A stretch of DNA of 64,000 nucleotides, taken from Sphingobium sp. (GTDB taxonomy: Bacteria > Pseudomonadota > Alphaproteobacteria > Sphingomonadales > Sphingomonadaceae). Numbering within the stretch: the stretch's first letter is position 1; every line of letters starts with the position of its first letter. The position numbers were made by a program, and so were the translations under genes. Shown piece after piece: positions 8,772 to 17,999 of this stretch. The stretch covers positions 62,001-126,000 of the forward strand of contig JAGRES010000008.1 in the NCBI GenBank assembly GCA_020446425.1, given 5' to 3'. Below the pieces are notes generated by a model that was not told the DNA's origin, did no database searches, and saw only the letters and a list, made by a program, of their open reading frames with translations.

Positions 8772-10148
8772 GTGAGCGACAGCGCCGAACAAACCAATCC
8801 GGGAGTCCGGTCTACCGGATCACTCAGCCGCCGTATCATGGGGGCGGCGGCGCTGTGGATCGCCATTCTTCTGATTGGCGGCGGTATCGCGCTCGACCGC
8901 GTGCTGACCGATGCCATTACGCGCAATTTCGATGATGGTATGGCCTATGTGCTCACGGCCATGGTCGCCTCGGCGGAAATCGGGCCGGACGGAGAGGTTT
9001 TCTTCAACCGGCCTCTTGCCGATCAGCGCTTTCTCGAACCCAGCAGCGGCCTGTATTACCAGATCAGCAGCCCCGATCACGAAGACTGGCGCTCGCGTTC
9101 GCTGTGGGATCGCGCGCTGAAGCTGGACGTGAAGCGTACAGGCAACGAGCTGACCATATATGACAGCGATCAGTTCCCCGAAGAGCCGCTGCGCGTGATG
9201 GAGCGGCGCATCATGCTGCCGGGATCCGCCGTCAAATGGACATTCGCCGTGGCGCAGGCGCGCGCGGGTCTCGACGATCAGATAAGCACGCTACGCACGA
9301 CTTTGGTGCGCAGCTTCGCGCTCCTCGGCCTCGGATTGCTTATTCTCGCGGGTCTACAAACCTTTTACGGCCTTCGCCCGCTGCGCGCCGTGCGCCGCGA
9401 AATTGCACGCATGCGGGATGGCGAAAAAAGCCGTGTCACCGAAGCCATGCCGACCGAGGTGCTGCCCATGGTCGAGGAACTGAACGCGTTGCTGGCGCAT
9501 AATGAGCAGCAAGCCGAGGAAGCGCGGGCGCATGCGGGCAATCTGGCCCACGCGCTCAAGACGCCGCTGACGGTTGTTATGAACGCGGCGGCCGCCAATG
9601 CGGACGATCTCAATAGCACCGTGATGCGCGAGGCGGCGACGATGCGCCGGCAGATCGACCATCATCTCGCCCGCGCGCGCGCCGTTGGCCGCCGTGGCAT
9701 GGCGCAAAGCCGCACGCCTGTCTGGCAAAGTCTGGAGGCGGTCGAACGCGCTGTCGGCAGGCTTTATCCCGATGTGCGGATCGACATGGACGGAGACAAG
9801 CTCGCCCAGGTTCGCGTCGAGCGGCAGGACCTGGACGAGCTGCTCGGCAATCTCATCGAAAATGCCGCGAAATATGGCGGGGGCAGTGTGTTCGCGACGG
9901 TGAAGGCGCCGCTCAACGGCTTCGTGACTATCGAAGTCGAAGATGATGGCTCAGGTATTCCTGAACAGGACCGCGAGAGGATATTCGACCGGGGTGCGCG
10001 CCTCGATACCGGCAAGCCGGGCACGGGCCTTGGCCTCGCCATCGTGCGCGATGTTGCAGAGATATATGGCGGATCGGTCAGCCTGGATGAAAGCGAGGAT
10101 CTGGGCGGATTGCTGGTGAACCTGCGCTTGCCCGCAGCGCGCGTTTAA
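8772..10148 (+). CDS. Sensor histidine kinase
   Basis: A 458-residue inner-membrane histidine kinase, partner of the response regulator just upstream. It has a first membrane helix at about 25-45, a periplasmic sensor region of about 130 residues, a second helix near 178-198, a HAMP-like linker (LRPLRAVRREIARMRDGEKS), a dimerisation domain with phospho-acceptor His260 in NLAHALKTPLT, and an ATPase domain with N box NLIENAAKYGGG, G1 VEDDGSGIPE and G2 GTGLGLAIVRDV. The start is GTG. The architecture matches PhoQ/QseC-type kinases. The ligand cannot be told from the periplasmic part. Confidence 0.92.
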   Translation: MSDSAEQTNPGVRSTGSLSRRIMGAAALWIAILLIGGGIALDRVLTDAITRNFDDGMAYVLTAMVASAEIGPDGEVFFNRPLADQRFLEPSSGLYYQISSPDHEDWRSRSLWDRALKLDVKRTGNELTIYDSDQFPEEPLRVMERRIMLPGSAVKWTFAVAQARAGLDDQISTLRTTLVRSFALLGLGLLILAGLQTFYGLRPLRAVRREIARMRDGEKSRVTEAMPTEVLPMVEELNALLAHNEQQAEEARAHAGNLAHALKTPLTVVMNAAAANADDLNSTVMREAATMRRQIDHHLARARAVGRRGMAQSRTPVWQSLEAVERAVGRLYPDVRIDMDGDKLAQVRVERQDLDELLGNLIENAAKYGGGSVFATVKAPLNGFVTIEVEDDGSGIPEQDRERIFDRGARLDTGKPGTGLGLAIVRDVAEIYGGSVSLDESEDLGGLLVNLRLPAARV

Positions 10149-10159
10149 GCGGGACGGTT

Positions 10160-10438
10160 CTAGCCCGCGCTGATCTGCTGATGATGACGGATGACTTCGT
10201 CGATAATGAAGCGGAGGAACTTTTCGGCAAAGACGGGGTCGAGATTGGCGTCGGTGGCGAGTTGCCGCAGCCGCGCGATCTGGCGCTCCTCCCGGCCCGG
10301 GTCAGCTGGAGGCAATGTGTGCGCTGCCTTATACTCGCCAACAGCTTGAGTGATTTTGAACCGTTCAGCCAGCATGAATACCAGCGCGGCGTCGATATTG
10401 TCGATGCTCTGACGATATTGCTCCAGCCTGTCGCTCAT
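10160..10438 (-). CDS. Chorismate mutase (AroQ type)
   Basis: A 92-residue all-helical chorismate mutase that converts chorismate to prephenate, the first step towards phenylalanine and tyrosine. The AroQ features are visible: an N-terminal helix YRQSIDNIDAALVFMLAERF, a Lys in VGEYKAAH, and the helix ERQIARLRQLATDANLDPVF followed by EKFLRFIIDEVIRHHQQI. The size fits a stand-alone monofunctional enzyme without a regulatory domain. gggagg lies 5 bases upstream of the ATG. It faces the histidine kinase gene tail to tail and is divergent from the polyprenyl synthase gene. No signal peptide, so cytoplasmic. Confidence 0.9.
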   Translation of the reverse strand: MSDRLEQYRQSIDNIDAALVFMLAERFKITQAVGEYKAAHTLPPADPGREERQIARLRQLATDANLDPVFAEKFLRFIIDEVIRHHQQISAG

Positions 10439-10537
10439 TCTGTCCTCCCTGATTCACCCAGCTTTTTGCCGCTGCCGCCGCACAACGCAAGCTATTCCGC
10501 TTGCCTTTGTCACGAAGTATCCTAAAGCAGCCGCGTC

Positions 10538-11551
10538 ATGACAGCATCCATCCACCAGCTTCGCCGCGAAACGCCTCCGTCTCTCGATCCGATGATGGCG
10601 CTGGTCGCGGAGGACATGAACAGCGTCAATTCAGTGATTCTGGAACGGATGCAATCTCGCATTCCGTTGATCCCGGAATTGGCCGGACACCTCATCGCTG
10701 GGGGCGGCAAGCGCATGCGGCCCATGCTGACGCTCGCCTGCGCGCGCCTGCTCGAATATTCCGGCGTGCGGCACCACAAACTCGCGGCGGCTGTCGAGTT
10801 CATCCACACCGCCACATTGCTCCACGACGATGTTGTCGATGGCTCGGGCATGCGGCGCGGTCGCAAGACCGCCAACATCATCTGGGGCAACAGCGCCAGC
10901 GTGCTTGTCGGCGATTTCCTGTTCAGCCGGTCCTTCGAGCTGATGGTCGAGGACGGCTCGCTCAAGGTGCTCAAGATCCTCTCTCATGCGTCGGCGGTTA
11001 TCGCCGAGGGCGAGGTGAACCAGCTCACCGCGCAACGCCGCATCGACACCAGCGAAGAACAATATCTCGAAATCATTGGCGCAAAGACGGCAGCACTGTT
11101 TGCCGCGGCTTGCCGCATCGCTGCAGTTGTGGCGGAGCGCGACGACGCGCAGGAGCAGGCGCTCGATGCCTATGGACGTAATCTGGGCATAGCCTTTCAA
11201 TTGGTTGACGACGCCATTGATTATGCATCCGATGGCGCAACCATGGGCAAGGATCTGGGCGACGATTTCCGTGATGGCAAGGTGACTCTCCCTGTCATCC
11301 TCGCTTATGCGCGCGGCAGCGACGAAGAGCGTGCCTTCTGGAAAGCCGCGATTTCCGGGCACAGAACTTCGGATGAGGATCTCGCGCACGCTACTCGCCT
11401 GCTGGAGCGCACGGGCGCCATATCCGACACGCTGGAGCGTGCGCGGCATTACGGCCAGCGCGCCATTGACGCCATTGGCCCCTTCGCCAAAGGCAAGGCG
11501 AAGGACGCACTGGTTGAAGCCGTCGAATTTGCGATTGCGCGGGCTTACTAA
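10538..11551 (+). CDS. ispB: Long-chain polyprenyl diphosphate synthase
   Basis: A 337-residue trans-isoprenyl diphosphate synthase. It elongates farnesyl or geranylgeranyl diphosphate with isopentenyl diphosphate to make the side chain of ubiquinone. The first aspartate-rich motif is LLHDDVVDGSGMRRG (starting at Asp97) and the second is QLVDDAIDYA (starting at Asp224); GGKRMRPML near residues 57-65 binds the allylic substrate. Sphingomonads mostly make ubiquinone-10, so decaprenyl or octaprenyl diphosphate synthase are both possible; the chain length cannot be read off safely. It is followed after 41 bases by hrpB. Confidence 0.9.
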   Translation: MTASIHQLRRETPPSLDPMMALVAEDMNSVNSVILERMQSRIPLIPELAGHLIAGGGKRMRPMLTLACARLLEYSGVRHHKLAAAVEFIHTATLLHDDVVDGSGMRRGRKTANIIWGNSASVLVGDFLFSRSFELMVEDGSLKVLKILSHASAVIAEGEVNQLTAQRRIDTSEEQYLEIIGAKTAALFAAACRIAAVVAERDDAQEQALDAYGRNLGIAFQLVDDAIDYASDGATMGKDLGDDFRDGKVTLPVILAYARGSDEERAFWKAAISGHRTSDEDLAHATRLLERTGAISDTLERARHYGQRAIDAIGPFAKGKAKDALVEAVEFAIARAY

Positions 11552-11592
11552 TCCCTGTTGATCCCGCCCCATAAGCGGTTAGGGCTGGGCAT

Positions 11593-14040
11593 ATGAACCT
11601 GCCCATTCATCATGTCCTGCCGGATTTGCTTGTGGCTCTGCAAGAAAGCAGCAACGCCGTGCTGGTCGCGCCGCCCGGAGCGGGCAAGACCACGGCAGTG
11701 GCGACTGCGCTGCTTGGCGAAGACTGGTGCACGGGACAGGTGCTGCTCCTTTCCCCCCGGCGGCTGGCGTCGCGCGCAGCGGCGGAGCGCATGGCGGAGC
11801 TTATGGGCGAGCAGCCCGGTCAGACTATCGGCTATGCCACCCGCATGGATAGCCGCCAGTCGGCGCAAACACGCGTGCTGGTGCTGACGGAAGGCATTTT
11901 CCGCAATCGCATACAGGATGACCCTGAGCTTTCGGGTGTTTCCGCTGTCCTTTTCGACGAAGTGCACGAACGCAGCCTCGACAGCGATTTTGGTCTGGCG
12001 CTGGCTCTCGATGCCCAGGGCGGATTACGACCTGACCTGCGTATCCTCCCCATGTCGGCTACACTGGATGGCGCGCGTTTCGCGCGACTAATGGATGGGT
12101 GCCCCATAATCGAGAGCGAGGGACGGTCGCACCCGCTGGATCTGCGTCCTATCGGCAGGCGCGCGGAGTTGCGCATCGAGGATGATATGGCTGCTGCTAT
12201 CCGCACAGCACTCAGCGAGGAAGGTGAGGGAGATATTCTCGCTTTCCTGCCCGGTGTCGCCGAGATCGAACGCACGGCAAAGTGTATCGAAGGGCTAGGC
12301 GATATCGCCGTGCACAGACTACACGGCTCGCTCGATCCGAAGGACCAGCGCACCGCTATCCGACCCGATCCGTCAGGTAAGCGCAAGGTCATCCTAGCCA
12401 CAAGTATTGCCGAGACCAGCCTCACCATTGATGGCGTACGCATTGTTATCGACAGCGGTCTGGCGCGCCGTCCGCGTTATGACCGTGCGGCGGGGGTAAC
12501 GCGACTTGTCACCGAAAAAGCGTCTCAGGCCTCGGCGACACAGCGTGCAGGGCGCGCGGCGCGGCAGGGGCCGGGAGTCGCCTATCGCCTGTGGGAGGCT
12601 GCGGCGACAAGCGGGATGCCGCCCTATGATCCGCCGCAGATATTGGAGAGCGACCTGTCCGGCTTGCTGCTCGAATGCGCGCTTTGGGGTGTGAATGATC
12701 CGGCAGCACTGCGCTGGCTCGATGCACCGCCACCCGCTGCGATAGAAGAAGCCCGCAAGCGCCTGATATCCCTCGATGCGCTGGATAATGCAGGACGCAT
12801 CACCGCACATGGCCGCACCATTGCCGCGCTGCCGTTGGAACCGCGCATCGCGCATATGCTGGTGCGCGCCAGGGCGCTAGGGCTGGCAGGATTGGCGGCG
12901 CAGGTAGCGGCGCTGATGGGAGAACGCGGGCTGGGCGGCAACGATATTGACCTGTCGTCGCGACTTAAGCGTTGGCGGGGTGAAAAGGGGCAGCGGGCGC
13001 AATCCGCACGATCCCTGGCGCGGCGCTGGGCGAAAATGGTGGATGGCGACGATAATGCTACTGCCCATGACGATCATGATGTCGGTCGCTGTCTCGCTCT
13101 GGCTTTCCCGGACCGTGTGTCGAAACGGCGCGGCGGCGATGGCGCGGACTGGATCAGTGCCGGGGGCAGGGGCTTTCGCCTCGATCCAATGTCGCCATCG
13201 GCGCGCGAGGAATGGCTGGCGGTCGGCGAGGTTCAGGGTAGCGCCGCAGGGGCACGCATCATTTCCGCCGCGCCGCTGGATGGCAATGCGATATCAGAGC
13301 TGTTTGCCGATCACATAGTGACTGAGCGGACCGTCCGCTTTCGGCCTGATACGGGAAGTATTGAGGCATTACGCCAGAACAGGCTTGGTGCGATCACCAT
13401 ATCCAGCGGCAGCGATGATGCACCTGATCCGGCGATGATCGCTGATGCATTGCTGGAGGGCGTGCGTAAACATGGCCTCGATATGTTGCCATGGTCGGCC
13501 AAGGCGCGCTCCCTGCGCCGCCGGGCCGGGTTCGCCGGAGTTACAACGCTATCGGACAAGGTATTGTTATCCGATCTGAATGACTGGCTGCCGCATCTGC
13601 TCGAAGGCAAACGCCGCCTGAGTGATATCGACCCGTCGGCATTATGGAATATATTGGAGCTACGCCTTGGTTGGGATGGGCGCAAGCAACTCGATGCTCA
13701 GGCCCCGGAGATGTTCACGACGCCAGCGGGAACATCGCATGCCATTGATTATGATGCGCCGGGCGGGCCGGAGGTTGAGGTACGCGTACAGGCGCTTTTC
13801 GGGCTGGCGCAGCATCCCGTCATCGGGCCGCAGCGCATCCCCTTGCGCCTCAGCCTGACGTCACCTGCGGGCCGCCCGATCCAGACCACCGGAGACCTTC
13901 CCGGTTTCTGGGCGGGAAGCTGGTCGGATGTCGCCAAGGAAATGCGCGGGCGTTACCCGAAGCACTCATGGCCCGATGATCCGGCCAGCGCCGCCGCCAC
14001 GGTGCGGACAAAACGCGCATCGGCTGCCACAAAATCTTGA
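11593..14040 (+). CDS. hrpB: ATP-dependent helicase HrpB
   Basis: An 815-residue DExH-box helicase of the HrpB family. The helicase core has Walker A APPGAGKTT at about 26-34, the DEAH-type box DEVH at 122-125 within VLFDEVHERSLD, motif III MSATLD, motif V TSIAETSLTIDGV and motif VI SATQRAGRAARQ. A helicase-associated domain follows, and the C-terminal HrpB-specific domain includes YDAPGGPEVEVRVQALFGLA. Its in-vivo role is poorly known in most bacteria. It lies on the same strand as ispB and a complex I subunit gene. Length is normal. Confidence 0.93.
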   Translation: MNLPIHHVLPDLLVALQESSNAVLVAPPGAGKTTAVATALLGEDWCTGQVLLLSPRRLASRAAAERMAELMGEQPGQTIGYATRMDSRQSAQTRVLVLTEGIFRNRIQDDPELSGVSAVLFDEVHERSLDSDFGLALALDAQGGLRPDLRILPMSATLDGARFARLMDGCPIIESEGRSHPLDLRPIGRRAELRIEDDMAAAIRTALSEEGEGDILAFLPGVAEIERTAKCIEGLGDIAVHRLHGSLDPKDQRTAIRPDPSGKRKVILATSIAETSLTIDGVRIVIDSGLARRPRYDRAAGVTRLVTEKASQASATQRAGRAARQGPGVAYRLWEAAATSGMPPYDPPQILESDLSGLLLECALWGVNDPAALRWLDAPPPAAIEEARKRLISLDALDNAGRITAHGRTIAALPLEPRIAHMLVRARALGLAGLAAQVAALMGERGLGGNDIDLSSRLKRWRGEKGQRAQSARSLARRWAKMVDGDDNATAHDDHDVGRCLALAFPDRVSKRRGGDGADWISAGGRGFRLDPMSPSAREEWLAVGEVQGSAAGARIISAAPLDGNAISELFADHIVTERTVRFRPDTGSIEALRQNRLGAITISSGSDDAPDPAMIADALLEGVRKHGLDMLPWSAKARSLRRRAGFAGVTTLSDKVLLSDLNDWLPHLLEGKRRLSDIDPSALWNILELRLGWDGRKQLDAQAPEMFTTPAGTSHAIDYDAPGGPEVEVRVQALFGLAQHPVIGPQRIPLRLSLTSPAGRPIQTTGDLPGFWAGSWSDVAKEMRGRYPKHSWPDDPASAAATVRTKRASAATKS

Positions 14041-14095
14041 CCTTTGCGTGATAGTTCGCAAGGGAGGAACACGCTGTAACCAAGGGAGCAGGGCG

Positions 14096-14374
14096 TTGAG
14101 CGCGCATATCTACCAGACACCGAAGAACGCGATGCAATCCGGCAAGGCCCGCATGTCGACATGGGTGCTGGAGCATGACCCGCGCGAAGCCAAAAAGGCC
14201 GACCCTCTCATGGGCTGGGCGGGTTCCGGGGACACCAAACAGCAACTGCGTCTGACGTTTCCGTCGCTCGACGCGGCAAAGGCCTATGCCGAACGTTCCG
14301 GCATTCCCTATCATGTGACGATGCCCGCGCCCAAGAGCCTGAAGATACAGGCCTATGCGGATAATTTCCGCTAA
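14096..14374 (+). CDS. NDUFS4-like complex I accessory subunit
   Basis: A 92-residue protein of the ETC complex I subunit family, the bacterial relatives of mitochondrial NDUFS4 (18 kDa subunit), found in alphaproteobacteria. It shows the family pattern: IYQTPKNAMQSGKAR, then DPLMGWAGSGDT, LTFPSLDAAKAYAERSGIPY and a basic end. The likely start is TTG at 14096 with agggagca just upstream; an ATG at 14132 would remove the conserved IYQ segment, so it is less likely. The gene is far from any nuo operon here. Its last four bases overlap the end of the convergent NUDIX gene. Confidence 0.85.
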   Translation: MSAHIYQTPKNAMQSGKARMSTWVLEHDPREAKKADPLMGWAGSGDTKQQLRLTFPSLDAAKAYAERSGIPYHVTMPAPKSLKIQAYADNFR

Positions 14375-14910
14375 GCCGACAGCATTCCGCCGCCAAGCAG
14401 CAGCAATAATTTGACGTCGATCGCGATGCCCTGAGCTCGGCATTGAGCGACATAATCGCTCACGCCCTGAACCGGAACGCGGTGGACGATGATGTTCTCG
14501 TCCTCCAGCCCGCCGCCGTCATGCACGCGGGTCAGCCCCTCGGCACGGAACAGCGTGAAGCTTTCCGACACCATGCCGGGTGAGGAATAAAATTCGCCCA
14601 GATCGTGCATTGTCGTGGCTAGATAGCCAGTTTCTTCCTCCAGCTCGCGAATGGCGGTTTGTGCCGAATCTTCGTCCTCGCCACTGTCGTCGTCACCGAC
14701 CAGTCCGGCAGGCAGCTCAAGGCATGCCTTGCCCAGCGCCATGCGATATTGCTCGACCAGAATGACATGCGGCACGCTTTCGCTTTCGTCGACAGCAAGA
14801 ATCACTGCTGCCCTGATGCCGCGGCTGCGCGATACATATTCCCACTTGCCCTGCCGTTTGGCTGTAATATATTTTCCCGCCCACATGATTTCGGGCGTTT
14901 CATCGGACAT
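14371..14910 (-). CDS. NUDIX hydrolase, ADP-ribose pyrophosphatase-like
   Basis: A 179-residue NUDIX hydrolase, probably acting on ADP-ribose or a related nucleoside diphosphate sugar. The Nudix box is visible as LELPAGLVGDDDSGEDEDS followed by AIRELEEETGYLA; the acidic loop between the Gly and the REL-EEE-TG part is longer than in the textbook pattern, as in many ADP-ribose pyrophosphatases. FYSSPGMVSESFTLFRAEGL after the box is typical of that subgroup. It is the last gene of a minus-strand run lemA-TPM-TPM-NUDIX, 11 bases after the TPM gene, so it may be co-transcribed. Confidence 0.85.
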   Translation of the reverse strand: MSDETPEIMWAGKYITAKRQGKWEYVSRSRGIRAAVILAVDESESVPHVILVEQYRMALGKACLELPAGLVGDDDSGEDEDSAQTAIRELEEETGYLATTMHDLGEFYSSPGMVSESFTLFRAEGLTRVHDGGGLEDENIIVHRVPVQGVSDYVAQCRAQGIAIDVKLLLLLGGGMLSA

Positions 14911-14921
14911 AGTATCTCCGT

Positions 14922-15602
14922 TTATAACTCGATCAGCCGGTCGGGCAGCTCATTGGGATTCCCATCACTCTTGGGCACATATTCCTTGAGCACGGCTCCG
15001 ATCAAGCCGATAGCGTCGATCATGCCCTGTGCCGGGTCACCGCCGCGCAGTTGATCGACCAGTGTCGCCATGGCTTCGCCCCAGCGCTCAGGCGATACGC
15101 GTTGGCTGATCGTGTCGTCAGCGACGATCTCGGCGCGATGTTCGGCCACCGAAAGATACAGCAATATGGCGGTTCTTCCTCGTGTCCGGCCTTCTCCGCA
15201 GGCCCGGAATAATGTCACAGCACGGCGGCGAACGCGCCGTTCCTTGGTTTCGCGCGGAGTAAGCGCCATGCGCAGCGGCATCCACGCCATCGCATAGCGA
15301 ACGATCAGGAAAACTAAGATCTGTGCACCCAGCAGGATCGTGAGCTGGATCGTGACGGGCAATTGATGATCCCACCCGCCCAGGATGTCGACAAGAAGGT
15401 TCGAGAAATATTGGGGCAGGGCGGCCACGCAGGTCAGCACGACAAGCATCGCGGCGATAGCGTAATGCAAACCCACATCGTGATAGGCATCCGAGCTGGG
15501 GGCGATGACGGTAATGATCTCGCCGTCCGTATGCATTTCCGCCTGACCCACGGCTTCGCTGATGCGGTCGTGATTGGCATCGCTGATGTCGAGCTTGTCC
15601 AT
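14922..15602 (-). CDS. TPM-domain membrane protein
   Basis: A 226-residue protein with a TPM domain (TLP18.3/Psb32/MOLO-1 type) near residues 5-65 and 120-200, split by two membrane helices: VGLHYAIAAMLVVLTCVAAL and TILLGAQILVFLIVRYAMAW. The segment TDGEIITVIAPSSD is typical of TPM. The ATG at 15602 is chosen because gggagg lies about 7 bases upstream; it overlaps the stop of the preceding gene as TAATG, pointing to translational coupling. An ATG two codons earlier is also possible. It is the third gene of the lemA-TPM-TPM set; such pairs are common in proteobacteria, but their role is not established. Confidence 0.82.
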   Translation of the reverse strand: MDKLDISDANHDRISEAVGQAEMHTDGEIITVIAPSSDAYHDVGLHYAIAAMLVVLTCVAALPQYFSNLLVDILGGWDHQLPVTIQLTILLGAQILVFLIVRYAMAWMPLRMALTPRETKERRVRRRAVTLFRACGEGRTRGRTAILLYLSVAEHRAEIVADDTISQRVSPERWGEAMATLVDQLRGGDPAQGMIDAIGLIGAVLKEYVPKSDGNPNELPDRLIEL

Positions 15603-16387
15603 TACCATCCTCCCGATGCGCCGCCGCCGCCAAAGCTGCCGCCGCCACCTGAAAAACCGCCACCGACAGACCAGCCTCCGCCGCCCCATCCGTGTGACGA
15701 TCCGCTGCTGGATCCCGGACCCCATATAATGACGGGCGCTATACCGCCGCGATAGGCGCGTCCTCGCCTACGGCGCCTTATCATCGGCAGAATGAAGAAG
15801 ATGAAGATGATGAAAAGGATGAAGATCAGCTGGCCGTTATCATTGTTATCAGAGGCCTCCTGCTTTGCCTGCTGCGCAACTTTGCGTGCTTCTTCGGGCG
15901 GGAGCAGCAGCAGTCTCGTGATCTCGTCGACGCCCGCCGATATGCCGCCGGGATAATCATCGGCCTTGAAGCGCGGAATGATGGCGTTGCGGATGATCCG
16001 CCCCGCTAATATGTCCGGCAATATGCCCTCAAGCCCGTAGCCGACTTCGATCCGCACCTTGCGGTCATTGGGAGCAACGATCAGGATCACGCCGTCGTCC
16101 CGTTCCTTGTCGCCGACGCCCCAGTGATCGCCAAGGCGGTATCCGTAATCGGCGATCTCATAGCCCTGCAAATCGGGGATCGTCGCGACGACGAGCTGGC
16201 GCTGGCTCTGCTGTTCGAGATTTTCAAGCTTGGCGGTCAGCGCCGCCTCCTGCGCGGGATCGAGGATATTGGCTGCGTCAACTACCCGCCCGGTCAGCTC
16301 AGGGAATTGTTGCGCATAGGCATGCGATGCCAGCAGCAGAACTGCTACCAGCATCATGGCGCTCAGGCGGTAGATCAGTCTGAGCAC
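15602..16387 (-). CDS. Secreted TPM-domain protein (YgcG family)
   Basis: A 261-residue exported protein. The start is taken as GTG at 16387, giving a clear signal peptide (RLIYRLSAMMLVAVLLLASH then AYAQQ). The TPM domain at about residues 30-150 begins FPELTGRVVDAANILDPAQE and contains WGVGDKERDDGVILIVAPND and EVGYGLEG. It is followed by a membrane helix (LIFILFIIFIFFILPMI), a basic stretch, and a Gly/Ser/Trp-rich tail ending SFGGGGASGGW. This architecture is that of the YgcG family. It lies between lemA and the second TPM gene. A longer start inside lemA (16435) is open but lacks a good signal peptide. Confidence 0.85.
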   Translation of the reverse strand: MLRLIYRLSAMMLVAVLLLASHAYAQQFPELTGRVVDAANILDPAQEAALTAKLENLEQQSQRQLVVATIPDLQGYEIADYGYRLGDHWGVGDKERDDGVILIVAPNDRKVRIEVGYGLEGILPDILAGRIIRNAIIPRFKADDYPGGISAGVDEITRLLLLPPEEARKVAQQAKQEASDNNDNGQLIFILFIIFIFFILPMIRRRRRGRAYRGGIAPVIIWGPGSSSGSSHGWGGGGWSVGGGFSGGGGSFGGGGASGGW

Positions 16388-16397
16388 GGTTCCGGTG

Positions 16398-17006
16398 TCA
16401 GGCGCCGAAATCGACCGTAGGGGCCTGATCGGCATTAGGCGTTACGGCCTGATAGGGGCTCATCGGCTTCGCACCGCGAATGGCGGCGCCGATCATTTCG
16501 GGGAAGGTGCGAACGCGAGTGTTATAGTCCTGAACCGCCTCATTATATTTGACCACGGCCGTGGCGATGCGGTTCTCCGTCCCTTCCAGTTGCACCTGCA
16601 AATCCCGGAAATTCTGGTTGAACTTGATATCGGGATAGGCCTCCACCGTGGCAAGCAACCTGCCGAGCGACTGGCTGAGCGCCCCTTGGGCCGCAGCGAA
16701 CTCGGCCACTTTTGCCGGGTCGCCAAGGTCATCGGTACTTACCTGAATCGACGTTGCCTTCGCGCGGGCTTCCACCACGGCGGTCAGCGTGTCCTGCTCT
16801 GCCTTGGCGGCACCCTTCACCGTGGCGACAAGGTTGGGGATGAGGTCCGCCCGGCGTTGATATTGTGCCTGAACATCGGCCCAGCGCGCTTTGGCCGCTT
16901 CTTCAGATGTTGGGATGGAGTTGATCCCGCATGCGGAAAGCGCCAAGGCGAACATTCCGGCGAGAACCATATTCAGTGCCCGGCGGGCGGCAAAGCCATT
17001 CGTCAT
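16398..17006 (-). CDS. LemA family protein
   Basis: A 202-residue LemA family protein, an envelope-anchored, mostly helical protein of unclear function. The N-terminus looks like a lipoprotein signal (LAGMFALALSAC, Cys26), and the mature part has the LemA pattern YQRRADLIPNLVATVKGAAK and AYPDIKFNQNFRDLQVQLEG, followed by ENRIATAVVKYNEAVQDYNT. ggagg precedes the ATG by 9 bases. It is the first gene of a minus-strand operon with two TPM-domain genes; lemA-ygcG pairing is a frequent arrangement in bacteria and supports a joint envelope role. Confidence 0.88.
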   Translation of the reverse strand: MTNGFAARRALNMVLAGMFALALSACGINSIPTSEEAAKARWADVQAQYQRRADLIPNLVATVKGAAKAEQDTLTAVVEARAKATSIQVSTDDLGDPAKVAEFAAAQGALSQSLGRLLATVEAYPDIKFNQNFRDLQVQLEGTENRIATAVVKYNEAVQDYNTRVRTFPEMIGAAIRGAKPMSPYQAVTPNADQAPTVDFGA

Positions 17007-17135
17007 GATCGGTGATCCTCCAGCTCAAGATTAGGTGCAAAGGTAGTGTAGCCGAGGGGGGGATGCAACTGGACAGCATTCCTCATTCATGCAAGACCGT
17101 CCGTGCCGGTATCTATGGGGAAGGGGCTGAAATCC

Positions 17136-17579
17136 ATGTCGATGGTATCTGAATTCAAGGAATTTGTCGCGCGCGGCAATGTAATGGACCTGGCGGTCGG
17201 TGTCATAATCGGCGGTGCATTCGCGACTATCACAACGTCGCTGACGGAAGATGTCATCATGCCCGTTGTCGGATGGCTTTTTGGCGGCTCCGATTTCTCT
17301 CAATATTTCATTCGTCTGGGTGAGTTGCCGGCAGACTTTGAAGGATCGGCGGACAGCTATGCCGATCTCAAGGAAGCGGGCGTTGCCATGATCGGCTGGG
17401 GTCAGTTCCTGACTGTGCTCATCAATTTCCTGATCCTCGCCTTTATCATCTTCCTGATGATTCGTTCGGTGAACAAGATGATGGCGCCTGAAACCAAGGA
17501 AGCCGAGGCCGAAGAACCCGCCGGTCCTTCGGAAGAGGTTCAGCTGTTGCAGGAAATCAGGGACGCGCTCAAGAAGTAG
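17136..17579 (+). CDS. mscL: Large-conductance mechanosensitive channel MscL
   Basis: A 147-residue MscL, the homopentameric inner-membrane pore that opens under membrane tension to release solutes on hypo-osmotic shock. The start at 17136 gives MSMVSEFKEFVARGNVMDLA, which lines up with the family N-terminus; ggggaagggg lies about 10 bases upstream. Helix 1 (about 15-45) has VGVIIGGAFATITTSL, helix 2 (about 80-105) has LTVLINFLILAFIIFLMI, and the charged C-terminal bundle ends VQLLQEIRDALKK. The loop between the helices is normal in length. The gene is a single transcription unit divergent from the lemA operon. Confidence 0.93.
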   Translation: MSMVSEFKEFVARGNVMDLAVGVIIGGAFATITTSLTEDVIMPVVGWLFGGSDFSQYFIRLGELPADFEGSADSYADLKEAGVAMIGWGQFLTVLINFLILAFIIFLMIRSVNKMMAPETKEAEAEEPAGPSEEVQLLQEIRDALKK

Positions 17580-17708
17580 GCCCGCCATTCGTCAATTCCA
17601 TCTCCTATGGAACAACAGGGACAGTTTTAAGTTTTGTTAACGGAGCTGCCTGACGTGCAAGGCTCCTGACGACACTATATCGTCCCACCGGGGCAAACAG
17701 GAGATGTT

Positions 17709-17978
17709 ATGAAACCATTGCTTACGATGCTGAGCGTTGTGGCGTTGATCGGAGTTGCCGCCTGTGATTCACCGCAGGAAGAGGCAGTAGAAAACGCCTA
17801 TGAGAACCAGGCGGATGCCCTGGAAAATCAGGCCGAAGCGCTGGAGGAACAGGCCGATAACATGACCGGCGCAGCGGCGGAAGCCACCGAAAATATGGCC
17901 GATGCCATGGAAGACAAAGCTGACGCTGTACGCGAAGCTGGCGAAGAGGCTGCGGAAAAAGTCGAAGACTCGATGTAA
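17709..17978 (+). CDS. Small Ala/Glu-rich lipoprotein
   Basis: An 89-residue lipoprotein. The signal ends in a lipobox-like VAAC with the Cys near residue 19. The mature chain is almost entirely helical and built from near-repeats of about 7-14 residues: ENQADALENQAEALEEQADN, then TENMADAMEDKADAVREAGE. The heptad spacing of Ala suggests a coiled coil or an Lpp-like trimer. gcaaacaggagatgtt before the ATG contains a good ribosome site. A strong terminator follows at 18000-18031. No function can be assigned; a structural envelope role is inference. Confidence 0.75.
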   Translation: MKPLLTMLSVVALIGVAACDSPQEEAVENAYENQADALENQAEALEEQADNMTGAAAEATENMADAMEDKADAVREAGEEAAEKVEDSM

Positions 17979-17999
17979 GCATTGCGGTTTTCAAAGAAG

